From positions 76,599 through 140,598 of the forward strand of contig JBJMLA010000141.1 of NCBI GenBank assembly GCA_045805505.1: a DNA stretch of 64,000 nucleotides. Reading direction: 5' to 3'. Shown one piece after another: positions 17,701-24,561 of the stretch. The position numbers were made by a program, and so were the translations under genes. Positions within the stretch are counted from its first letter, which is position 1. The number at the start of each line of letters is the position of its first letter. The notes under the pieces were generated by a model. The model was not told the DNA's origin. It saw nothing but the letters and a program-made list of their open reading frames with translations, and did no database searches. The DNA is from BP-464 sp045805505. Its GTDB lineage: Bacteria; Actinomycetota; Thermoleophilia; Solirubrobacterales; Solirubrobacteraceae.

Positions 17701-19235
17701 ATGGGAGAACGCAGCGTCGCCCGATGATTCATGTCGTCGACGAGCGCTTGGAGAACCTCAGTCCAGTGGGGTTCTCGACCGAGCCGGTCTGTCACCTTGC
17801 GCCGTTTGACCTTCCAGAACTCGTCGTAGAGATCGCGGAGCGTCGTGATCGAGGGAAGGTCCTCCGGCGCGACGGGCGAGATCGTGCTGAACAGATAGAG
17901 ATGCAGCGGTACGCGCAGCAGTTCGAGCAACGGGGTGGTGATGAGCGGCCGGTTGGCGTCAAGCTGCGTAAGCACCTCGTCGACCTGGTCAGGGGACAGC
18001 TCCGTGATGCGTATCGCCGGTGACTCGTTGCTGACGAGGCCGCGGAGTCGCGCGTCGTTCCGCACATCAAAGGATCGGCAGGCAACGACGACGCGCATGT
18101 TCGGCTGCGTCGCGGCTGCGCGAACCATTAGATCGACGCAGTCGAGAAACGCCGACTGGCGGCCCGCTGTAGTACTGACCGCATCGAGCTGGTCGACAAC
18201 TAGCACGCATGGTTGGCCCTGGCTAGCCACCGCTAGCGCCGCCGTGGGTGACACGGGCAGCTTCATTTGCGCCCCCAGTTCTTCAGGGGAGTCCGTTGAC
18301 TGCCACCGATCCAGCCGGAATACGAGGTGCGGGATCGCCGCGTCCTCAAGCTCTCCTACGAACTGCAGCAAGACGTCGCTCTTGCCGGCGCCGGCGGTGC
18401 CCTCGACAAGAACGGCAGGCTGAGTATCGATGCGTTTGCGAATCGCCTGGGCTTCCGGGCGTCGGATGAGCTCCCCGCCAATCAGCGTGTTCCTTCGCGT
18501 CCCGACAAAGCGGTCGTTGACCGCACGGATGCGCGAGACGAGCTCGGGGCTGTCGTGCCACGGGTTCGGCGTTAGGCCCACCTTGGCCAGGTCTGACCAA
18601 AGCTCCACTGCGGTAACCCGCTGGTTGACGCGATCTCGGAGGATCTGGATCAATACGTCGGGCGCGCTGGCCGTGGGACCTTCCATCACCAGCTCGCACT
18701 CCAGGGCGAGGAGGTCGGTTAGCTCGTCCTCGCCGATGGTTGCGACACGCACTCGCTGCAGCGAGGAGAACACCCACAGCTCGTCGGTGTCCCAGATCTC
18801 GGCCAGTTCGTCGAACTGCCGCTTGCGGGTATCCACCGACAGCACGCCCTTTTTGAAGGTGTCGTAGTCGGCAGCGTTGCGCGCGTCTATCGACAGGTCA
18901 TCCAGGACCTGTGCGGCGTTGCCGGACGCGAACACGCATACGGCGTGAGGGTCTTCGAGTTTGCTTCGGAAGGCCTGCAGGACCACTCGCAGGTCCTTGA
19001 GGCGCCAGCCGGAGTCGCCGCTGATTTGGCGCTTTACCTGGTGATGCTCGACGGACTCCCCGGTCGCGATCTCGAACTCGAAACCCGTCTCACCAGTATC
19101 GATCCGCTCCAGGTAGATCCATTCGGCCTCGGCCTTGAGGATCTTCAGAATGGTGTGCGCCGTCCAGCGATCTTCGAAGCGCTGGCCGACCTTCGCTGAC
19201 GTTGCACCGCGCGGTGGCACACCTCCATCTTGCAA
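14760..19235 (-). CDS. nuclease-STAND NTPase with HEAT-like repeats, probable defence protein (Avs-like)
   Basis: 1,491 residues. The N-terminal ~190 residues resemble the Cap4/DUF4297 type of PD-(D/E)xK endonuclease: 'GQRFEDRWTAHTIL' (18-30) and an acidic strand leading to 'EHHQVKRQ' (about 63-70) with the Q-x-K end of the active site. A STAND/NACHT P-loop domain follows, with Walker A GTAGAGKS (279-286), Walker B 'CVLVVDQLD' (343-351) and a sensor-like 'VVVACRSFD'. From about residue 550 to the end it is all-helical with repeat character, as in ligand-sensing solenoids. Known relatives (Avs proteins) detect phage proteins and then cut DNA; the target here is unknown. The start is a TTG without a good ribosome site; a downstream GTG at about 19220 is possible. 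Confidence 0.82.
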   Translation of the reverse strand: MQDGGVPPRGATSAKVGQRFEDRWTAHTILKILKAEAEWIYLERIDTGETGFEFEIATGESVEHHQVKRQISGDSGWRLKDLRVVLQAFRSKLEDPHAVCVFASGNAAQVLDDLSIDARNAADYDTFKKGVLSVDTRKRQFDELAEIWDTDELWVFSSLQRVRVATIGEDELTDLLALECELVMEGPTASAPDVLIQILRDRVNQRVTAVELWSDLAKVGLTPNPWHDSPELVSRIRAVNDRFVGTRRNTLIGGELIRRPEAQAIRKRIDTQPAVLVEGTAGAGKSDVLLQFVGELEDAAIPHLVFRLDRWQSTDSPEELGAQMKLPVSPTAALAVASQGQPCVLVVDQLDAVSTTAGRQSAFLDCVDLMVRAAATQPNMRVVVACRSFDVRNDARLRGLVSNESPAIRITELSPDQVDEVLTQLDANRPLITTPLLELLRVPLHLYLFSTISPVAPEDLPSITTLRDLYDEFWKVKRRKVTDRLGREPHWTEVLQALVDDMNHRATLRSPMELLDPWEADRDEMLSESVLTEDADQIAFFHETFFDYAFARLFSRQGLTVRDLLAADQLLFRRAQVRQLLDYERRGSTDRYVEDLRYLLLDDAVRFHIRDLVLSWLGTVETPTDAEWELLDELLATGPPAVVRRIHHTISTAAWFGYLDAKGLIEAWLADGDSSGLALSIIAVAQPASPERAAELLTEHQARNAQAAEAVSAVLQRTDLSESREAFDMFIRMLETDEHELGRRDFFYLAHNLAERHPDWGCELLGAYLRNRLRAADEQKVINPFDLRAPLIPRELYIHDLIEGSARDAPKAFVEHVLPQMLTIISRTGQPEYSNESELVRDAVWHTSRIYRHRDSVDDDLLAGAETALSQLSRQDPAAFSVLVEEHCDTEYETVCSLLFGGFAANPEVFADRASEFILADLRRLNVGRSSDDHWATRELLLAITPHCSTDSFERLEAVVLAYYTQWERSHQGRRARGGAQFTLLDAMDPSRRSELGRRRLLEWQRKFGTDKPPEPSGVQGGMVGSPIPSDATRKMRDWQWLRAFDRYDSDDSGRRDFLKGGAHQLSQELEGRAKEDPARFIGLAAQMRDDTHVYYFDALLRGVAGSEHDVSLAATRVLIERCHQLPGRPCGRWIAHPLQRHRGAPLPHDLAEILSWYAINDPDPPEVSEDFSGDISDEERVELQGLNSVRGSVAYEVAVHIHSHEENVGPFMAAIEALVHDVSAAVRGMTVRTLTALMRHQSSRAVDLFVDLASHPDDRILAGRETHEFLRYAAREHFDILRPVLERMVASDLPVIRTRGAVQAAIVGLDGEHGQDLVERCLRGDEAHRLGVAQVNAANITQARYRSRCEEQLAGAFDDDDEKVRTAASTVFRELSELNFADADELVDAFLSSRAFDAEGSQALLHGLEMADAPPPALSLRVAGAFLGAEFASGEAAGGRMAVHDVAELAARAYADANDLEGKNAALDVIDGVVALDTFRIARALAEYER

Positions 19236-19345
19236 GGTGGCGACGACGCTTTGCGCTCACCGCAGTTGAGTAGTTCGCTATTCCCGCGCTTCGGCGTCGC
19301 TCGAGAGTGACCGTCGAACGCCGCGGAAATTGCGGGGGTGCGGGC

Positions 19346-20413
19346 TCATTCCCCTAACTCGGACTGATCGCCGTGGGAGCGTTGCTCCTCCGAGCCTGGA
19401 TTGTTGGAGAGCCTGTCCTCGATTGACCGGTTGATGAACGGCGTCGGAATGCCCGCTGGTGAGCCCAAGGCTTGGGCGATCATGTTCGGCAGAACGTCCT
19501 CCGCGACGGAAAGTGTCCGTTCCAGGTCAACGGCTAGCAAAGACTCGTCGACATCGAGGCTGGCGATCCATTCAGCTGGTTGGTATCGAGCGAGTGAGGA
19601 GAGCGCGAGCAGTAGCGCCCACCAAACCAGGAGACGGTGGGGCGCGTCGCGTGCAGTTCCCAAACGCGGAACGAGATAGAACCGCTCGTCGACTCGTTCG
19701 GCGATCTCGGCGAGCGACCGGACCGCTTTGGTCCCCGGCGTCGCCCCGTACCGTGGCTGCCCGGGCCATTCCAAACAGACGGAGGCGATCTGGCCGGCGG
19801 GAGGCCCAACAGGCGCCAGCAGGACGAAACCGTCCGTAGCGCAGTATCGCTGCAACAACGATCGCACCTCGTCCTCGGTATGCGCGCGCGCATAGATCCT
19901 CCCACGAGCGGGGTGAAGGACGGACAGCCAGTTGGGGTTCTCGCCCTCCGGGTGCACCTCCAAGGCGCAGAGTGCGTCCCCTGCCAGTTCGCGCGCGGGT
20001 AACAACTCAGGAAGCGCACCACACAGTTGTCCTAACTGGAGCCGCCCCTGCAGGGGAGCCGAGTCGAGCGCAACGGCCACTGCTGATGGCGCATCAGATC
20101 CACCCTTCTTCGGCTTCACGTCGACCACCGTGCGACGCAGATCGGTTGGGTCAACCTCAACTCCGAGACCATGGCCGCGGTAGTCCCAGCTGCTCGCCTG
20201 GTTGTGCGCGGCGGCAATCGCGCGCCCGGCCTGGCTGAGTGCATAGAAAAGTGGAAGTGGCTTGCTGGCAGGTCCGACGGCCGCGGACGCCCGGAACAGC
20301 TCCTCACTTTGCTGGAGCGCAGCACCGAAGACAGCGCGCCGAGCACCGTCGGCCGCTAAGAGTGGACGACGAGCGCGAAGAGAACGAATCCGGCGCCAAG
20401 CATCGTTCGACAC
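19346..20413 (-). CDS. YaaC-like protein
   Basis: 355 residues from a GTG at 20413; an ATG at 20614 would add 67 residues but run through the divergent gene's promoter and start. The segment 'AWRRIRSLRARRPLLAA...LQQSEELFRA' followed by 'PLPLFYALSQAGRAIAAA' and 'WDYRGHGLGV' matches the YaaC-like family, whose biochemical role is unknown. No catalytic motif or membrane segment is evident. It lies 110 bp upstream of the nuclease-STAND gene on the same strand, so co-transcription is plausible and a joint defence role is inferred from position only. Confidence 0.7.
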   Translation of the reverse strand: MSNDAWRRIRSLRARRPLLAADGARRAVFGAALQQSEELFRASAAVGPASKPLPLFYALSQAGRAIAAAHNQASSWDYRGHGLGVEVDPTDLRRTVVDVKPKKGGSDAPSAVAVALDSAPLQGRLQLGQLCGALPELLPARELAGDALCALEVHPEGENPNWLSVLHPARGRIYARAHTEDEVRSLLQRYCATDGFVLLAPVGPPAGQIASVCLEWPGQPRYGATPGTKAVRSLAEIAERVDERFYLVPRLGTARDAPHRLLVWWALLLALSSLARYQPAEWIASLDVDESLLAVDLERTLSVAEDVLPNMIAQALGSPAGIPTPFINRSIEDRLSNNPGSEEQRSHGDQSELGE

Positions 20414-20502
20414 CAGCGGATCGTTCCGGAGCGGGAAGACGGCACGCGCAGCCAGCCGGCCTCCGCGGGGATACCACTGGGGACCTGCCCGTGAATAAGT
20501 CC

Positions 20503-20531
20503 TTCGATTGCTCGCGTGGATGGGATAAAGT
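20503..20531 (+). promoter_or_regulatory. putative promoter for the ATPase pair
   Basis: TTCGAT at 20503-20508 and TAAAGT at 20526-20531 are separated by 17 bp. The GTG start at 20538 follows so closely that the transcript would be leaderless or nearly so. Weak match on sequence alone. Confidence 0.35.
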
Positions 20532-20537
20532 ACCCGC

Positions 20538-21518
20538 GTGGGCGTCCCAAAGACCTTTCCGCTTGAAGCACCAATTCGGCCTGAGGCGCGGCAGATTGGG
20601 CGCAAGGCGCACATTGACGCGCTCGAGAGTCAGGTAGTCAACACAGAACAACACACCCTTCTTTTTGCCGACCGTCACGTCGGCAAGACCAGTATGGCTT
20701 GGGCCGTTCTCGACAGGATCCGGACCAGTGAGGCAGGCTGGGCTCTGGAGGTCAACCTTTCACACGGCCCCGTGCGCTCGAGCGCGTCTTTGGCCGCCAG
20801 GTTGGCCGAGCAAGCGCGCACCGCACACCTCCGGATCGAACCCATAAAGGACGGCATCTGGCGCCGGGGTCGCGCCGCTGCGAGGATTGCTCCGGCAACT
20901 GCCGCCGCGGCGTCGGCGCTCGGGGTAGACATCGAGGGTGTCGACCTCCCGGCACTCGCGACCGCAGTCGACGGCGCGCTCGCCGGCTCGGAGGATGAGG
21001 ACACCATGAACCTGCGCGAGGTACTCAGTGCAATCCAGGTTGCCTCAATCAGCGCAGACAGGCCGACGATCGTCTTCGTCGACGAAGTGCAGCGCCTCAG
21101 CACTTCATGGGGAAGCGATGAAGACGGTCGCGACGCCCAGCTCGCCATCGCGGAGACGATGGACCACGCCGAAGGTCGCGTCGTGTTTCTGCTTGCCGGG
21201 AGCGAAAGGAGCGCGGTCGAGGAACTGCTTGCCGAGGGACAGCCTCTTCGCCGCGAGGGAATGATGTTCGAGGTGCAGCCAATCAGCGGCGAGGACTGGC
21301 GCCATGGATTGGCTGACCGGTTCTCCGAGCTGAACGCGGAGATCACGTCCGAGCGCATCGATCAGATTCTCCGCGCGAGCGCCGGTCACCCGCAGCGGAC
21401 CATGCGGGTCTGCGCCCACGTCCAGCAGATAATTGGCAGCGGGATGTTCGATGTCAGCGAGCTGGTCGTCGAGCAGGCAATTGAGAGGGCACAGGGTCAC
21501 CCGTCGTGGAGCGACTGA
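20538..21518 (+). CDS. AAA/STAND-type ATPase (Orc/Cdc6-like superfamily), island cargo
   Basis: 326 residues, GTG start. An N-terminal 'GRKAHIDALESQV' resembles the segment before the P-loop in archaeal-type and Cdc6-like ATPases. Walker A is 'FADRHVGKTSM' (K50, T51; the usual first Gly is Ala) and Walker B 'TIVFVDE' (177-183). A later 'LLAGSE' is in the sensor position, and 'RASAGHPQRTMRVCAHVQQI' resembles the lid helix of this group. Such ATPases act in DNA transactions or as sensors. It overlaps the next gene by 13 bp, so the two are translationally coupled and likely work together. No effector domain is seen. Confidence 0.75.
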   Translation: MGVPKTFPLEAPIRPEARQIGRKAHIDALESQVVNTEQHTLLFADRHVGKTSMAWAVLDRIRTSEAGWALEVNLSHGPVRSSASLAARLAEQARTAHLRIEPIKDGIWRRGRAAARIAPATAAAASALGVDIEGVDLPALATAVDGALAGSEDEDTMNLREVLSAIQVASISADRPTIVFVDEVQRLSTSWGSDEDGRDAQLAIAETMDHAEGRVVFLLAGSERSAVEELLAEGQPLRREGMMFEVQPISGEDWRHGLADRFSELNAEITSERIDQILRASAGHPQRTMRVCAHVQQIIGSGMFDVSELVVEQAIERAQGHPSWSD

Positions 21519-22666
21519 CCGAAGCGATCCCAGCCCTTCACATCGCTCTCACCGCGGCACGACGCCGCGATCGTGCGCTCCTAGATGAAGCGCTGCGCCG
21601 GTTTGGCGTCACAGGCGTACACGGTGAGGCAGAGGTCGGCATCACCTCCCTGATAGCCGCGACGATCGACGACGCTAACCACCCCGTGATCAGGGTCGAC
21701 CTCGACGGCGCCACATCTGCCGATGACGTAACTTGGCTGCTCGCTCGCGGACTTGCGCGCGCAGTGCTGGGGCCCACCTTGTCGGTGCTGCTCGGGCCCA
21801 GCGAGATGCGGCCGACCTCGGCGCAGCAGCATTACATTCAGTTCGCCGAGACGGTCGGCAGTCAAATAGCTGACCTTGCGCTCAGTGACCAAGGGATGGG
21901 CTCAAGCGTCGACGCAATCCAGGTGCTCGACGTCATCGGTCGCGTTTACGAACAGTCAGTTCAGCCGCCTGTTCTGTGGATCGACCATTTACAGGCCCCG
22001 GCGTTGACACCACGCCATCCGGTCGACGTCGACGCGCTGCTCTGGAACGTGCGCAGCGTCCAGCAGCGGTTCGAAATGCCGGTCATCATTTCCGGCCACC
22101 GGATGGCGAGCCCGATCGCCTACCGCCGATCGGGTGCGTTCCATGGCGACGGCCAGTGGGTCACGATCGGTAGGCCAGGGGTCGAGGTATGGACGGCCAC
22201 AGCAACCGCCCTCGAGGACTTCGCTCCAACACGCGAGTGGATTGCCGCGATGACTGAGATCACACATGGGCACCCAGCAACCATGCTCCTTGCGCTAGCG
22301 CTGAACGTAGAGCTTGGAAGCCGCCCGCCGCTCGAACTGTGGCGCATCATGCTGAGCAGCGATGACGGGCACGTCGCGCGTGCAGTCCAACACGCAAGGT
22401 CGCTGCATCGGCTCGGCGGCCGCGTACTAGAGCTGATCGCTATCGGCATCGGGCCATACGAGGATGCACAGACCGATGCGCGCCGCAAGGAGATCTATCG
22501 CGCTGTAACTCGCCTTCATGAAGGCGGCCTGATCACACAGCCTCGGCCACGGGCGTGGGAGCTAACCAATCCGCTCCTCGCTGGCCGCCTGCGCGGGGAA
22601 GCGCCCACTAGCACCGACGACGCAGCACCGCGTCAGGTGCATGAAGGAGTCCCTACTGACGCGTAG
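21506..22666 (+). CDS. degenerate P-loop ATPase paralogue, partner of the preceding gene
   Basis: 386 residues from a GTG inside the end of the previous gene. It follows the same plan as its neighbour: 'RRRDRALLDEALRRF', a P-loop-like 'GEAEVGITSLI' and 'PPVLWIDHLQ' at the Walker B position, then 'PVIISGHRMA' like a sensor strand. However the Walker A lysine is isoleucine (I46) and the Walker B glutamate is histidine (H161), so ATP hydrolysis is unlikely. A winged-helix-like C-terminal part ('DARRKEIYRAVTRLHEGGLI') is followed by an acidic tail. It is probably a pseudo-ATPase subunit forming a complex with the active ATPase; specific function unknown. Confidence 0.68.
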   Translation: MERLTEAIPALHIALTAARRRDRALLDEALRRFGVTGVHGEAEVGITSLIAATIDDANHPVIRVDLDGATSADDVTWLLARGLARAVLGPTLSVLLGPSEMRPTSAQQHYIQFAETVGSQIADLALSDQGMGSSVDAIQVLDVIGRVYEQSVQPPVLWIDHLQAPALTPRHPVDVDALLWNVRSVQQRFEMPVIISGHRMASPIAYRRSGAFHGDGQWVTIGRPGVEVWTATATALEDFAPTREWIAAMTEITHGHPATMLLALALNVELGSRPPLELWRIMLSSDDGHVARAVQHARSLHRLGGRVLELIAIGIGPYEDAQTDARRKEIYRAVTRLHEGGLITQPRPRAWELTNPLLAGRLRGEAPTSTDDAAPRQVHEGVPTDA

Positions 22667-22891
22667 CCCAGCCTCCGCAGCGCCTTCCAGCTCGACAACC
22701 CAAAGCTCAGGTACCGCGACTCGACCTCGCCCCACGCGGACCCACGCATCACCGTCGTCATTCGTGCCGACAAACAACCGGACACAGACTTGCACCCTCC
22801 GGGATGGCCTTGTGCGGCGGTACCCAGATCGCCGGCGGCGGGACGTCAAATCCATGGGTGGGTTGTCTGCCGCTCGCGCGACCTTGGAGAT

Positions 22892-23140
22892 ATGGCAACC
22901 AGACAACCGCCGGCAACCGTGCCCAACCAGATGCGCTTCAACGTCGACCGACCTGCAGTCAACCTGTCCGAGCCGCTGCTGACGGCCAGCCAGGCCGCGG
23001 CGATGCTCTCGGTGCGGACCTCGTGGGTGTACGACGCGGCACGGAGCGGCGTGCTGCCGTGCGTCCACATCGGCAAGCACATCCGGTTCCTGCGCGCTGA
23101 AATCGAGCGCTTCGTGGCTGAGCAGCGCGCCGGTCGCTAG
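22892..23140 (+). CDS. excisionase-like helix-turn-helix protein
   Basis: 82 residues. The ATG at 22892 has GGAGA 5 nt upstream. The core 'LTASQAAAMLSVRTSWVYDAARSG...HIGKHIRFLRAEIERFV' is the MerR-like winged HTH of the excisionase/HTH_17 family: a helix recognising DNA, then 'KHIRFLRAEIERF'. These proteins bend DNA at attachment sites and bias tyrosine integrases toward excision, or repress integrase. It converges on the integrase gene with a 4-bp stop overlap. Confidence 0.82.
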   Translation: MATRQPPATVPNQMRFNVDRPAVNLSEPLLTASQAAAMLSVRTSWVYDAARSGVLPCVHIGKHIRFLRAEIERFVAEQRAGR

Positions 23141-24141
23141 AAGGTCGGCAGCGGAGCCGGCTCTGTGTCGCCGAAGGCGCGCTGCGCGAAGATCGCCGCG
23201 CCAGTCGGGTCCGGCGCATAGTGGGCGTAGATCTCAGTCGTCGAGATGTCGGCATGGCCCATCCACTCCTGGATGGCGCGGATCGGAGCGCCGGCGGCGG
23301 CCATCTGCGTGCCGAAGGTGTGGCGCAGGCCGTGAAAGGTGATCCGCGGGATCTCCGCCCGCTCAAGCGCTTCGTACCAGCGCTTGCGGAGCTTGGAGGC
23401 ATCAAGGACGTGCGCCGTGACCGGGTGGGCGAAGACGAGGTCGTCCTCGGCACGCCAGCGCGTGGCCTGGAAGTGCCGCTCGAGCTCGCCCGCCAACCGG
23501 TCGCCCATCGGCACCGAACGGCCGCGGTGGGACTTCGGCGAGTCGAACTCGCCGCGGACGTAGCTCTCGGCGACACGCACGCGTGACGCCGGCCAGTCCA
23601 CGTCGCACCAACGCAGCGCGATCAGCTCGCCCTGCCGGAGCCCGGTCATCGCGGCAGTTAGGTAGAGCGGGCGCTCGACGGCGCCGAGGTAGTCCTCGGG
23701 GCACGCGCGCAGCACCGCCTCGATCTCTTCGCGTATGAGGAACTTGATCCGGCGGTCCTTGAACCGCGCCGGGCGGGGACGGTCAACCAGGGCAACGACA
23801 TTGCGGGCGACCCACTCGCGCTTCACGGCGAATGAGAACAGGCCGTGCAGGAAAATCAGGTGGTTGCCGACCGTCTTGGAGGACAGGCCCTCGTGCTTCT
23901 TGGCCAGCAGATACGCCTCGACCCGCGCCCGGTCGATCTTGTCCATCGGCCGGCCACCGAAGAACGGCCCGAGGTGGCGGTTCAAGTAGCCGCGGTAGTC
24001 GGCGATCGTCGTGCGCTTGCGCTCCATGACGACCTCGAGGTGCTCGACGTACAGAGCGCCGGCCTCCGCGACGGTCATCCGAGTGCCGAGCGGGACGGCG
24101 GTCTCCGCGATCAGCCGGCGCATCGTCTTCTCGGCCATCAC
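23137..24141 (-). CDS. int: tyrosine site-specific integrase
   Basis: 334 residues as called from GTG 24141. All catalytic residues are present: R169 (TGLRQGE), K203, H270 and R273 (HGLRHTF), H296 (GHADIS), Y305 (EIYAHY). A SAM-like core-binding domain occupies about 22-115. The frame is open further upstream to a TAG at 24262-24264 and encodes 'GRETWYALWRVGNRRVKRR', which looks like the usual arm-binding N-terminus, yet there is no ATG, GTG or TTG there and no ribosome site before 24141. Either a non-standard start (ATT 24261) or a frameshift from the ATG at 24281 is likely. It sits about 280 bp from the tRNA-fMet it presumably targets. Confidence 0.88.
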   Translation of the reverse strand: MMAEKTMRRLIAETAVPLGTRMTVAEAGALYVEHLEVVMERKRTTIADYRGYLNRHLGPFFGGRPMDKIDRARVEAYLLAKKHEGLSSKTVGNHLIFLHGLFSFAVKREWVARNVVALVDRPRPARFKDRRIKFLIREEIEAVLRACPEDYLGAVERPLYLTAAMTGLRQGELIALRWCDVDWPASRVRVAESYVRGEFDSPKSHRGRSVPMGDRLAGELERHFQATRWRAEDDLVFAHPVTAHVLDASKLRKRWYEALERAEIPRITFHGLRHTFGTQMAAAGAPIRAIQEWMGHADISTTEIYAHYAPDPTGAAIFAQRAFGDTEPAPLPTF

Positions 24142-24341
24142 CCGCGTCAGGCCGTCCGCGCACGACGGCGTCCTCTTCAGACCGACTCGCCGCTTGACCC
24201 GCCGGTTGCCGACACGCCACAGCGCGTACCAGGTCTCCCGACCGTTGCTATCCGCACGAATCTACAGCGAACCTGAGCCATAGGAGCGACGTGCCACGAC
24301 ACCCAATATGTCGCACGAGCCGACGTTCACCCCCGCCCCAA

Positions 24342-24374
24342 ATTGGAACCACATTGGAACCACGAGGAGCAACC
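24342..24374. repeat. putative arm-type integrase binding repeat, right
   Basis: Same 33-bp tandem TTGGAACCACA-type sequence as 14551-14583 (one mismatch, same orientation), between the integrase gene and the tRNA terminator. Likely the second arm of the attachment region. Confidence 0.55.
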
Positions 24375-24395
24375 AATCGGCTGCTTAAAGAGCAA

Positions 24396-24419
24396 AACCC
24401 CCCTGGCGAGAGGGGGGTT
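24396..24419 (-). terminator. terminator of tRNA-fMet (island-borne copy)
   Basis: A 9-bp stem (AACCCCCCT/AGGGGGGTT) with GGCGAG loop, followed on the minus strand by TTTT. It starts six bases downstream of the tRNA 3' end and belongs to the same hairpin family as 13416, 13481 and 14371. Confidence 0.8.
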
Positions 24420-24422
24420 CTG

Positions 24423-24498
<76 letters not shown>

Positions 24499-24561
24499 GC
24501 GAACAAGGAAGTATAGAAGCCGAACGATCCGCCATCAAGACGGCGGCGTGCGGCGGCCCGT

